From the NCBI RefSeq assembly GCF_018390535.1, contig NZ_JAHBBW010000016.1:1-64000 (forward strand): 64,000 nt of DNA. Direction: 5' to 3'. Source of the stretch: Bacteroides propionicigenes (lineage in GTDB: Bacteria; Bacteroidota; Bacteroidia; Bacteroidales; Bacteroidaceae). The notes under the pieces are model-generated. The model had not been told where the DNA came from, ran no database searches, and worked only from the letters and a program-made list of their open reading frames with translations. Positions 29,369 through 37,633 of the stretch are shown here, piece after piece (the stretch's first letter is position 1; every line of letters starts with the position of its first letter). Made by a program: the position numbers and the translations under genes.

Positions 29369-30280
29369 TTACTGAATAAACGCAAGGCTTAGCAGCAAGC
29401 CGAAGAACAGCATATTACGTGAAGTCTCACCTAATATGCTGTTTAGTTTTTTACCGCTTCGTATAGCTGCCATTTTACGCCAAGTCAGCACGTGCAGGCA
29501 CAGGTAGATGCAGGGGGCCCAGATAAAAGCAAGCGGTTCTATCTTGGCGGTATGGACAAACCACAGGCTTAGCAAAACGGCGGCTATGCCTAATCCCAGA
29601 TACAGATAACGGCCGAAAGGCTCGCCGAAGCGGACAATCAGCGTGCGTTTGCCGCTGAGGGCATCCTGCTCGCGGTCGCGGTAGTTGTTCACTACCAATA
29701 AGGTATCTATTACCAGTCCGCAGATAAGTGACGCTATCCATACGTCGGCGGTAAGGGCATGGGCCTGCACATAGTATGTTCCGCCTACGGGGATGAAACC
29801 GAAGAATGCCAATACGAGCAAATCTCCCCAACCTCGGTAGGAGAGGATGGTGGTATATAGGAAAGCGAATATCACGCAGAGTAACCCCAACAGAATCAGT
29901 TCCCAACCGCCATGCGGCAATTTTCCCCAACATTGTTGCAGCAGTGCGCACCCCATGAGGCAGGAGAATATAAGCATACCGGTAATTCCTCGTTTCATGG
30001 CTGCAGGAGTAATCCATCCTTGCGCGCAGGCACGTTCCGGACCGAGGCGGTCTGTACGGTCGCTGCCCTTCAGATAATCGTATAGGTCGTTGATGAAATT
30101 GGCGGCAATCTGCATACCGCAAGCGAACAGTGCGCACAGCAATGCCGGGATTATGTCAAAATTTCCGTCAGCAAATGCCAGTGAAGAACCTATCAGTACA
30201 GGAATGATTGCTCCCGTTAGTGTCTTGGGGCGGGCGGCAAGTACCCATGCGCGGAATGAGTTGGATTTTATTGCTTCCAT
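29369..30280 (-). CDS. menA: 1,4-dihydroxy-2-naphthoate polyprenyltransferase
   Basis: This 303-residue inner membrane enzyme attaches the polyprenyl tail to dihydroxynaphthoate in menaquinone synthesis. It has eight or nine hydrophobic helices and the UbiA-type prenyl-diphosphate motif NFINDLYDYLKGSDR near residue 63. The second motif NNYRDREQD lies near 197. The opening ARPKTLTGAIIPVLIGSSLA is typical of MenA rather than UbiA. No other men gene is nearby. It shares a divergent promoter region with a phosphoesterase gene. Confidence 0.95.
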   Translation of the reverse strand: MEAIKSNSFRAWVLAARPKTLTGAIIPVLIGSSLAFADGNFDIIPALLCALFACGMQIAANFINDLYDYLKGSDRTDRLGPERACAQGWITPAAMKRGITGMLIFSCLMGCALLQQCWGKLPHGGWELILLGLLCVIFAFLYTTILSYRGWGDLLVLAFFGFIPVGGTYYVQAHALTADVWIASLICGLVIDTLLVVNNYRDREQDALSGKRTLIVRFGEPFGRYLYLGLGIAAVLLSLWFVHTAKIEPLAFIWAPCIYLCLHVLTWRKMAAIRSGKKLNSILGETSRNMLFFGLLLSLAFIQ

Positions 30281-30305
30281 GTTGATTTTTTAGAAAGTTA
30301 TAGTA

Positions 30306-30335
30306 CAAAGATAGTCAAAGGATTTGTTATCTTTG
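30306..30335. promoter_or_regulatory. Divergent promoters for menA and a phosphoesterase gene
   Basis: TATCTTTG on the minus strand at 30306-30313 faces menA, and TATCTTTG on the plus strand at 30328-30335 faces the gene at 30389. Both are full -7 matches. The boxes are only 14 bp apart. Confidence 0.55.
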
Positions 30336-30388
30336 CACTACTGTTTGAGTAAAATTATTTATTTCGTTAAAACAATAAAGATAAGCCT

Positions 30389-31294
30389 ATGTGCCAAGTG
30401 ATGTTTTATAGGGAGTTTAAGAGCCTGCTGTTTGTTTCAGCTTTGGCGGTGTTGTTTCTTTCTTCTTGTCAGTCCACACAGAATTTTACTTCGCCGCTTC
30501 CTGCCGAGTATTCCATTAGCGCCTCCAAATCGTCCGCGTCCGGATATAAAAATGTGAAGCGCGTCAAGCAATATGAGTTTGCGCATCGTGATGTCCCGGC
30601 TTCATTCGACGGTTGCCGGCTGGCTTTTGTTTCCGATTTGCATTACCAGAGCTTGCTGAAAGAGGAAGGTTTGGGAGATATAACCCGCCTGTTGAATGAC
30701 CTGAAAGCCGATGCCTTGCTGATAGGCGGTGATTTGCATGAGGGTTGCGGATATGTTCCCGATGTGATAGCGGCATTGGGAGCTGTAAAGACGCCTTTGG
30801 GTACTTATGCCGTTCTTGGAAACAACGATTATGAGGCCTGCTATGATGATATTCTGAAAGAAATGGAGCGTCAGGGCATCCGTCTGCTGGAGCATAAGGT
30901 GGATACCTTAAAGCGGAACGGCGAACGGATTGTGATAGCCGGAGTGCGCGACCCTTTCAACCTCGAACAGAACGGGCAGTCGCCTACACTTTCCCTTTCT
31001 CCCGATGACTTCGTTATACTGCTGACGCATACTCCCGACTATGCCGAAGATGTTCCCATTACCAATACCGACTTGGTTCTTGCCGGGCATACGCATGGCG
31101 GACAGGTTACTTTATTCGGTTTGTACGCACCTATCATTCCCTCTCATTACGGACAACGTTTCCTCACCGGGTTGAGGTATAATTCTAATAACACTCCGAT
31201 TATCATTACCAACGGCATCGGTACTTCCAACAAGAATATCCGCTTGTTTGCACCGAGTGAGGTGGTGGTGATTACGCTGAAACGGCTGAAGTAA
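30389..31294 (+). CDS. YkuE-like metallophosphoesterase lipoprotein
   Basis: This 301-residue protein begins with a lipoprotein signal (LFLSSC, Cys at about 27), so it acts outside the inner membrane. It carries calcineurin-type motifs: FVSDLHYQ, IGGDLHEG, VLGNNDYE, LTHTPDY and AGHTHGGQ, in YkuE/LpxH-like order. The Asn-Asn-Asp in place of the common GNHD is seen in the YkuE group. It may hydrolyse phosphodiester bonds in lipids, but the substrate is unknown. A Met four codons later is a possible start. A 40-bp palindrome lies 27 bp after the stop codon. Confidence 0.92.
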   Translation: MCQVMFYREFKSLLFVSALAVLFLSSCQSTQNFTSPLPAEYSISASKSSASGYKNVKRVKQYEFAHRDVPASFDGCRLAFVSDLHYQSLLKEEGLGDITRLLNDLKADALLIGGDLHEGCGYVPDVIAALGAVKTPLGTYAVLGNNDYEACYDDILKEMERQGIRLLEHKVDTLKRNGERIVIAGVRDPFNLEQNGQSPTLSLSPDDFVILLTHTPDYAEDVPITNTDLVLAGHTHGGQVTLFGLYAPIIPSHYGQRFLTGLRYNSNNTPIIITNGIGTSNKNIRLFAPSEVVVITLKRLK

Positions 31295-31321
31295 GTCCGG
31301 AACTAATTTTTTTTTCCTATA

Positions 31322-31361
31322 ATGATAATCTGTTTTGATGTACATCAAAACAGATTATCAT
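31322..31361. terminator. 40-bp perfect palindrome, probable terminator
   Basis: Positions 31322-31341 and 31342-31361 are exact reverse complements with no spacer. As RNA this folds into a 17- or 18-bp stem. It follows the phosphoesterase gene and probably ends its transcript, although there is no long T-tract on the plus strand. Confidence 0.6.
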
Positions 31362-31408
31362 ATATATAAGAATAGAGGATTTTCTTGGATTTTAGTTTGT
31401 ACCTGCAT

Positions 31409-31703
31409 CCCTTCCACCCTTTCGGAACCTCCTATTCATGCGGGGTAGCGGGTGGAACCGGCTTTTTGCTTTCCTAATGCCGCACCTTAGTCCCCCTAAC
31501 CTCACACCTCAACTCTTCAAATGCCTGTGGTTTGCAAGACAAATGCCCGTGGTTAAGGGAGCTGAAGTGTGAGGTTAGGGGGACTAAGGTGTGTTGTCCG
31601 GGAAGCTGAGATGTGTCATTGGAATTGCCGGGATGTGCAGTCTGCGATATGGGGTTCCACCCGCTATCCCGCATGAATAGGAGGTTTCAGGAGGGTGGAA
31701 GGG
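31409..31703. repeat. 295-bp nested inverted repeat, possible MITE or structured RNA
   Basis: Outer arms at 31409-31459 and 31653-31703 match at 46 of 51 positions as reverse complements. Inner arms at 31483-31515 and 31559-31591 match at 31 of 33. The central loop holds a 15-bp direct repeat (CAAATGCCtGTGGTT at 31518 and CAAATGCCcGTGGTT at 31540). No transposase gene or target duplication was seen. A 66-codon frame inside has no coding signs and was not called. Confidence 0.7.
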
Positions 31704-31759
31704 TAGGGGCGTGAAACTGTATTAGGTAGATAAACGGAGGATGTATCGGAAAGAATTGC

Positions 31760-31836
31760 ATGATGCGTAGGGGACAAACGCATTATTGGTTAAAGCCAAA
31801 CGCATCATGTATCTACTCGTAATATATGATGCGTTT
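31760..31836. terminator. Double hairpin built from four copies of one arm
   Basis: ATGATGCGT (31760), AAACGCATTAT (31776), AAACGCATCAT (31798) and ATGATGCGTTT (31826-31836) can form two successive hairpins or pair in alternative ways. The structure sits 46 bp beyond the last gene of the leftward surface operon and is its probable terminator. Confidence 0.55.
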
Positions 31837-31882
31837 GACTTGTCATACTTCTTGCTGAAGTCTGAGAATATGTAGGGAGTTT

Positions 31883-32683
31883 TTATACGTAAGGATTGAC
31901 TTCTACATCCACTTCCGTGTCAGTTACCGTATTGTCTACTCCTATGTTTAAGTCGATATGTCCGCTGGGGCTGATTTTTACTTTCAGCTTGTACCATTTG
32001 GCGGCTTCAAGATTCACAGTGGTACCGGCTTTGCGTAGAATACCTTTATAAGTGCCGGATATCTCACATTTCAGAGTAGGGTCTTGGTCTATATTGAAAA
32101 ATACGGCATCGTAAGCACTACCTCCTTGTGACGGGGTGTATTTGCCGTTGGCATCGAATTCTATTTTTCGGGACTCATTCGAGGCTTCATAAACGGTTAC
32201 TTTATAATCTGTGAAATACTTTGTAAACTCCTCATCGTACACAATGCTGACTTTGGCGTTTGCCATAGTGCAGCTTACGGTGACATCACTTGTGCTGCTT
32301 ACCGCGATAGCGAAAGCGTCACTTGTGCCTGTGTATCTCACTTGACCTGCTCCGCCATTGGCTGTCTGAGCTTCCTCTTCCGTACAGCTTTGCGCCGCTA
32401 CGGCATAACCTTCTCCGCTGGGAAATATAGGATTGGTGTTCATAAAGTTCAGATAATTCGTAGGCTCTAATACGCTTTTGCCATTCTGAAGAACTTCTAT
32501 CCAATAGTCCTTAGCTTCATCCGTGGTAAGTATTTGGTAAGCACGGGTACTCACTTCTATTTCCGGGTTCACAGTATTCCCCAAAGATAGATTTATTTGT
32601 CCATATCCCTGTACGGGCTCATCATTGCCGGTGCAAGCTGCTGCCATTAAAGCAATTCCTGCTAATACTAAAAGGTGTTTCAT
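31883..32683 (-). CDS. DUF4493-type lipoprotein, last gene of the surface operon
   Basis: The 266-residue product has a lipobox (MAAAC, Cys17). A beta-rich DUF4493-like domain follows, opening with GYGQINLSLGN and the motif STRA at about 45-48. It has no C-terminal PCMD domain and ends in an acidic strand (TDTEVDVEVNPYV). It would be a small surface lipoprotein, perhaps a minor or capping subunit of the assembly encoded upstream. I use the Met at 32683 rather than the first at 32710, since the upstream gene ends at 32703 and the signal peptide starts there. A four-armed hairpin lies downstream. The function is unknown. Confidence 0.82.
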   Translation of the reverse strand: MKHLLVLAGIALMAAACTGNDEPVQGYGQINLSLGNTVNPEIEVSTRAYQILTTDEAKDYWIEVLQNGKSVLEPTNYLNFMNTNPIFPSGEGYAVAAQSCTEEEAQTANGGAGQVRYTGTSDAFAIAVSSTSDVTVSCTMANAKVSIVYDEEFTKYFTDYKVTVYEASNESRKIEFDANGKYTPSQGGSAYDAVFFNIDQDPTLKCEISGTYKGILRKAGTTVNLEAAKWYKLKVKISPSGHIDLNIGVDNTVTDTEVDVEVNPYV

Positions 32684-32702
32684 TATTATTGTTGAGTTTT
32701 TA

Positions 32703-34427
32703 TTATTCATAAATTAATTCTATATCGTCAATAAATAATTGACTGCCAACAAAACGGGCATTTTTGAAAGGAGTAGAACTTGCATCTACTAATGTTGTAC
32801 TAGAAAAAGCCTTATTTTCTCCTGATTGGAAGAACACACCGATGTAATAGGCTTTGGCTTGCATATCTATATAATTGAAAGATAATTCTTGCCTTTTATA
32901 CTGATTAATAGAATTTTCTTTTAAAATTTGAGTTTCTGCAATTACATTTTTAGTACTGTCATAGAGTTTAGCATATGCAATGCAGTTGTCTCCACCATTC
33001 CCTGGTATATACTTGCAATAGAATGCGATACTATTTGGGCGGGAATTATGAGAAATACCTAAATCATATGTGTCTTTGTCTTTATTGTATGTGCCAGTGA
33101 ATAAATAGCCTGGATAAACAGTGTTATTTTCTTGTGTATAACTTATAACTTCACTTTCTTCCCATTTTCCATATACTCTTCCGTTATATAAAGCTAATGT
33201 AGAAATATTCGCTGCATTACCTATATGAGAATCTGTTGTAGAGGTAGTTCCGGAACACCATTTCCACCATACAGCATAGCTTCCTTTTGTGTCGGCAGGC
33301 CATATAGTACCTGCCGTACTACTTGCATTAGAAGAAGCACCATCTGTAGTTTTTGCATTTCGGGTATCCCATCCTGTTGCTTTTACTAAATTTATTTTTG
33401 CACACCAACTTGCTCCTTGCCCTCCATATAATTCATCTTGGCTCCAACTTTCCATATCTCCATTATTTAGAGATTGTGCATCCTCTGTCCTTAAACTTTT
33501 TGATGTATTAATACTTACTATGTTACCAAAACGTGAACGTATAGTGTAAGTTGTAGAAGGTTGGAGTCCTTTTATTACCCAATTACTATTTTCAAGTATT
33601 GCTTGATGCCATTCTATCCCATCAGTTGATGCTTCATATGTAATGTTTCTTATTACTTTTTCTGCCATTTCAGGTTGAGAAAGCATATTTTCCTTTGTCA
33701 TTGGATTTATATAAATACGTTTACTCCACACATTTCCTTCTACTTGTTCCGGCAATGTAAAGGAAGGTAAATTGGGATTGCAATTCAATGTATAGCGATT
33801 TGCAATAACAACTTCTTTCAGATTCCAAGAATTGGATTTTTCTTCATTTATAGCATTTGTACCTGACAGGGTTAATATATAATCTTTACCGGACGGTACG
33901 AAATAGTCAGCATTGTTTGTTATCTCTTGTGTACTTGTTCCATCGGAGATTTCAATTTTGTAGCTTTTATACTGTTCGAGTAACTTATCTGCTATTGCAG
34001 GATGCACAATTGCACATGACAACTTTACTGAAATACTTTTCTCTATTTCTGTTGCCATTATTATTTGAAACTCTTCAGTGGAAGTATATAAGTAGGGAGT
34101 TGTTCCCATTGTTTCTTCTCCGTAACGAGCCTCCAATTTATAAAAACCTTCGTCTAACACCAAAGATGTGAGTTCACCGGACTGCTCGTATACCACAACT
34201 CCTGTTTGAGTATTAGTAACTTTGTACGTCAGTTGGTCACGCGTTGGCGCTTCATAAGTACTTGTTGTACGGGTAATTGCTTCAGCTGAGGCTTCTACCG
34301 AAATCTCTACATCCTTCAGTACAAGCCGTCCTTTTCCTTTGGCAGGTGATTGCAGAATGTCTTCTTGACAACCCACAATACCGCAAAGCAGGCATAGTAT
34401 TAATATGTATTGTATTCCGTTTCTCAT
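32703..34427 (-). CDS. DUF4493/PCMD lipoprotein
   Basis: This 574-residue lipoprotein (lipobox GIVGC, Cys20) has an N-terminal DUF4493-type domain at about 30-220 that opens with GKGRLVL and carries ITRTT at about 51-55. A fibronectin-like strand region (LQPSTTYTIRSRFG) follows at about 240-310. A C-terminal PCMD (putative carbohydrate metabolism) domain begins at NNGDMESWSQDE and ends in FIDDIELIYE. PCMD domains are beta-sandwiches thought to bind carbohydrate, but this is not proven. The gene is clearly AT-richer than the one before it, which suggests a separate origin. It lies 15 bp after the preceding gene. Confidence 0.85.
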   Translation of the reverse strand: MRNGIQYILILCLLCGIVGCQEDILQSPAKGKGRLVLKDVEISVEASAEAITRTTSTYEAPTRDQLTYKVTNTQTGVVVYEQSGELTSLVLDEGFYKLEARYGEETMGTTPYLYTSTEEFQIIMATEIEKSISVKLSCAIVHPAIADKLLEQYKSYKIEISDGTSTQEITNNADYFVPSGKDYILTLSGTNAINEEKSNSWNLKEVVIANRYTLNCNPNLPSFTLPEQVEGNVWSKRIYINPMTKENMLSQPEMAEKVIRNITYEASTDGIEWHQAILENSNWVIKGLQPSTTYTIRSRFGNIVSINTSKSLRTEDAQSLNNGDMESWSQDELYGGQGASWCAKINLVKATGWDTRNAKTTDGASSNASSTAGTIWPADTKGSYAVWWKWCSGTTSTTDSHIGNAANISTLALYNGRVYGKWEESEVISYTQENNTVYPGYLFTGTYNKDKDTYDLGISHNSRPNSIAFYCKYIPGNGGDNCIAYAKLYDSTKNVIAETQILKENSINQYKRQELSFNYIDMQAKAYYIGVFFQSGENKAFSSTTLVDASSTPFKNARFVGSQLFIDDIELIYE

Positions 34428-34442
34428 ATCTTCTTATCCCTT

Positions 34443-36032
34443 TCAGTAATCATAATCCAAACTAAACGCATCTACGCAGAGAGTACTTCCGTCCCCTCCT
34501 ACAAAGAAGTCCCCGTATTTACTTGCCGAGCAAACGATAATGAGGTAAGTAGGTATACGGTTGGTGGCACGATAATCTAATTCTAATTCAAATTGTTGAT
34601 AGTCTGTCACCGTGCTTCCGCTGCTCATTTCGGCATACGCTATCACGTGTTCATCGTTCTTGTCGAACAGCTTGCGGTTGGTGGCACGGGTGCGTATTTC
34701 TACCGGTTCCGTCCAGTCACCTAAAGCGATGTAGATGAAACAAGTGTCCGGTACTCCTTTGTAATCCTTGAATCGTGCATAGTCCTGATGGCTTTCGTCA
34801 GGTATACTGGAAATCGGAGCAGTGGTATATTTGTAATATCCTTTCAGCTTGGTAGGGCGACCGGTGAAAGGCTGACCGAAATTCAGAATACCGTTTGTTC
34901 CGTCTATCTTGATGAAGTTGCCCACAAACAAGTTGCCGGCGGCAAATTTCACAATCACATTCTTGGAGGTCAGTTTGGCTGCTTTGCCTGTTCCGGTCGC
35001 CGTGTCGTCGGTAGAAACGGAGTTGCTGGAACTGGCGGTGGTGACACCCACGTTACCGGTATCCCAGAATTGTTGCCCGTTCTCTTCCCAAGGATTGGCA
35101 ACTTTGCCGCTCATGTGCCAATAATCGAAAGACGCGTTCGGTAACTCTACCGCAGTAGTGGTAGTGAAAGTCTTTTCCGTACTGACGGATGTGCCCGAAT
35201 AGGCGCGGCAAGCATAGGTCGTTGCAGCTTTCAGGTGAGGAATGCGCGCCGAGAAACTGCCGCCTGTGGTCTGCATATACGAGGCGTCCACTTTCTGCCA
35301 TTCATCGGAAGTAGCTTCGCGTATCTCAAACCCGTTGTCTTCGCCGGCAAGACCCTCGCCATACAGCCAAGCTACGTTGACCCAACCGTCTGCCGAAGTA
35401 ACCCGTACAGCATCAGTTTCGAATACGTTCAGCGTCCAGTCTTCCAATACATCACGGTAGGTCACTATCACTATCTGCGGCTTGCCGCCCGAAAAGTTCA
35501 TAACGGTGGAAGCGCCGTCATATCCGTGTATCGTAGCCCCTGTAGGCCCCAGTTTCAAGTCAGTAACTTTGATTTTCTCAAGATTCTGTTCTTTGCTGAC
35601 GTAAGCGATGGCTCTGTGCTCCTTTTCGCTGACATAGAAAACCGGTTCTCCTATCTGGCCTTCTACCGCAAAGCGGCGTTCGATGGGCTGCTTACCTATA
35701 ATCTTCCAAGGGTAGTCTTGATAGAGAGACAAGATAACCGTTTGCGGATTGGTCAGGTCGAAAGTTGTATCCGCACGCAATATGCTTTTGGCGCCTGCCG
35801 TCATCTCCACCTTCTTGATATATACTTTCTTCATATTTACCGTATCGGCAAGGGTGACCGTCACTGTACGGTTTTCTGTGCTGATAACCGCTCCCGTGGT
35901 TTCCCCCTCTACCTCAAGTGCGGTGATATCGAGCTTTACGGTGGGGTAGGGCACATTGTTTTCTATGCAGGAGGTCAGCAGGGCTGCCAGCAGCATGAAC
36001 AATCCGGTGATATATGTTTCTATCTTCTTCAT
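34443..36032 (-). CDS. PCMD-domain lipoprotein without DUF4493 part
   Basis: This 529-residue lipoprotein (lipobox LLTSC, Cys22) opens with IENNVPYPTVKLDITALEVEG, the start typical of Bacteroides PCMD proteins. Two beta-sandwich regions (about 25-210) precede a fibronectin-like module (LKAATTYACRAYSG, about 215-290). The PCMD domain (about 295-529) starts at PNASFDYWHMSG and ends with CVDAFSLDYDY. It lacks the T-R-A motif shared by its DUF4493 neighbours. GC content is higher than in the next gene. It lies 7 bp after the barrel-like gene, so it is in the same operon. It may be the carbohydrate-facing component, which is inference. Confidence 0.85.
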   Translation of the reverse strand: MKKIETYITGLFMLLAALLTSCIENNVPYPTVKLDITALEVEGETTGAVISTENRTVTVTLADTVNMKKVYIKKVEMTAGAKSILRADTTFDLTNPQTVILSLYQDYPWKIIGKQPIERRFAVEGQIGEPVFYVSEKEHRAIAYVSKEQNLEKIKVTDLKLGPTGATIHGYDGASTVMNFSGGKPQIVIVTYRDVLEDWTLNVFETDAVRVTSADGWVNVAWLYGEGLAGEDNGFEIREATSDEWQKVDASYMQTTGGSFSARIPHLKAATTYACRAYSGTSVSTEKTFTTTTAVELPNASFDYWHMSGKVANPWEENGQQFWDTGNVGVTTASSSNSVSTDDTATGTGKAAKLTSKNVIVKFAAGNLFVGNFIKIDGTNGILNFGQPFTGRPTKLKGYYKYTTAPISSIPDESHQDYARFKDYKGVPDTCFIYIALGDWTEPVEIRTRATNRKLFDKNDEHVIAYAEMSSGSTVTDYQQFELELDYRATNRIPTYLIIVCSASKYGDFFVGGDGSTLCVDAFSLDYDY

Positions 36033-36039
36033 TTATGTC

Positions 36040-36879
36040 TTACAAGCAAAGTGTAATTCCTATATTGATATTGAACAAATTGATTTTGAAGTTTGCACCG
36101 CTGGTACTTCGTTTACCGGTTTCGCCTTCATTATTCTTTTGTTTCTCTATTCTGTATTTGAAGCCGACAACTCCAAAGGACATCTCGGCGCATACATTCT
36201 CCATGATGAATACGGCCACACCGGGGTTTAGTCCCAAGTGTATTTCGTGTATCGTTGTCTCCGTGCGCTTCAGGGTTTCTTCCTTGCCGCGGCTGAATAC
36301 GCTGCTTCCGTTGTTGTAGGAGAGGGAACTCTCATTGAAAAAACCGAAACGCTTGCCCCTGTCCAGTCCCACATAAGAACGGTGGAACAGGGCGATGCTA
36401 TATGAGTCTTCCGAATAGCGTATGTCTTTAAGGTCGAAACTCAAATCATCGTCAATGCTCAGTGAGATATTTCCCAAGTCGGCTACGGTATGGTTATAAC
36501 CGGCTTTCAGTCCCACTATAATGTTGTCTTTAAAAGCATAACCCACGAACGGCTTTACCGACAACGTACGGAAGTTACAGTCAAAGTCCTTTAGCAATGA
36601 AAAGAGCAGCCTGCTGTCTTCTCCGTCAAAATTCACGTACGAGAACGTCAGCCCGCCCACCCATTTCTTTTTGGGGATGAAGCGGTAGTTGATGATACCC
36701 CGGTCGAAACGTCCGATAGGCTTGGTGTAGATAATATCGGTACTGTCCACCGGTGAGGCTTTCGCTTCAGGGCGTTCAATGTAAATCGTATCGTGCACAT
36801 ATATTGTATGCACCTCTTGTGCGCCTGCCATTTCCGCTCCCGCTATAATGCACACTATATATATAAGTAACTTCTTCAT
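36040..36879 (-). CDS. Outer membrane beta-barrel-like protein
   Basis: The 279-residue product has a signal peptide (about 1-20), a short proline- and acid-rich segment containing YVHDTIYIERPE, and then regularly alternating beta strands (about 55-279) ending in GANFKINLFNINIGITLCL. It is a paralogue of the next protein upstream: both share WVGG/WVVG, YAFKDN/YAFKNN, LSIDDD/LNVDDD, the RG/RSKRF(G/A)LFNE motif and the C-terminus. The pattern fits a small barrel of 8-10 strands in the outer membrane. It may anchor or export the lipoproteins of this operon. No enzymatic motif is seen. Confidence 0.8.
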   Translation of the reverse strand: MKKLLIYIVCIIAGAEMAGAQEVHTIYVHDTIYIERPEAKASPVDSTDIIYTKPIGRFDRGIINYRFIPKKKWVGGLTFSYVNFDGEDSRLLFSLLKDFDCNFRTLSVKPFVGYAFKDNIIVGLKAGYNHTVADLGNISLSIDDDLSFDLKDIRYSEDSYSIALFHRSYVGLDRGKRFGFFNESSLSYNNGSSVFSRGKEETLKRTETTIHEIHLGLNPGVAVFIMENVCAEMSFGVVGFKYRIEKQKNNEGETGKRSTSGANFKINLFNINIGITLCL

Positions 36880-36885
36880 CCTCTC

Positions 36886-37620
36886 TTACAAATAAAAGGC
36901 CAGTCCCAAGCCTATGGAAAATAAGTTTATCTTAAAATTGGCACTGCTGGACGAATATTCGCCCTGATACACCTGATTGGTGACCTGCTTGGTCTTGCTG
37001 AAGTTCAAGCCAAGTACGCCGATACTGACCTCTACGGCTGTATAGTTGTTGATGAAAGCCACAATGCCCGGGGCGGCTCCGATGCTCATGCCGGTGGTAG
37101 TGGCAAAGGTTCCGGTGACGGACTCGTCTTTTCCGTTTATCACCCTGGACTGGCTGCCCGACCATTCAAGCTGGGTCTCATTAAACAGCGCGAAACGCTT
37201 GCTCCGGCCCAAGCTGATATAGTTGCGCAGAATCAGCATGCCGGAATAGGTATGCTTTAACTGGTACAAGTCGTTGATGTCGAACTGGTTGTCATCATCA
37301 ACATTCAAGGTCAGCCCGTCTATTTTCATCAGGGTACGGCTGTAGGCGAAGCGCCCGCCGGCTGCCATATTGTTCTTGAAAGCATAGCATATCAAAGGAC
37401 TGACTTTGAAAGTATAGCCGTCGGAATTGAATCCGTCGATAATCAGGAACTGATAATTGTCTTCGGTGTGCTCCGAATAGGATATGGAACTTCCTACGAC
37501 CCATTGCCCTTTGGGTACAAAAGTGCTTTGCTCGATGTGGCGCTTGAACTCTTGTGCCCGGGCTTTACCGCCTGCAATGACAGCCAGAATCAGTACTATA
37601 ATGATTGTTTTTTGTCTCAC
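36886..37620 (-). CDS. Outer membrane beta-barrel-like protein, paralogue of its neighbour
   Basis: This 244-residue protein has a signal peptide (about 1-22, ending near GKARAQ) and amphipathic beta strands ending in SANFKINLFSIGLGLAFYL. It lacks the VHDTIYIE segment of its paralogue. Shared motifs include FVPKGQWVVGSS, YAFKNNMAAG, LNVDDDNQFDI and RSKRFALFNETQ. The two genes are 6 bp apart and look like an old tandem duplication. It lies in the middle of the lipoprotein operon, 13 bp after a DUF4493/PCMD gene. It is probably in the outer membrane; its role is unknown. Confidence 0.8.
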   Translation of the reverse strand: MRQKTIIIVLILAVIAGGKARAQEFKRHIEQSTFVPKGQWVVGSSISYSEHTEDNYQFLIIDGFNSDGYTFKVSPLICYAFKNNMAAGGRFAYSRTLMKIDGLTLNVDDDNQFDINDLYQLKHTYSGMLILRNYISLGRSKRFALFNETQLEWSGSQSRVINGKDESVTGTFATTTGMSIGAAPGIVAFINNYTAVEVSIGVLGLNFSKTKQVTNQVYQGEYSSSSANFKINLFSIGLGLAFYL

Positions 37621-37633
37621 TTCCCGATGTTTT

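Noticed and set aside
31474..31674. A 66-codon minus-strand frame inside the nested inverted repeat
   Set aside because: It spans the inner arms and loop, has no start context or recognisable protein features, and is explained by the repeat structure.
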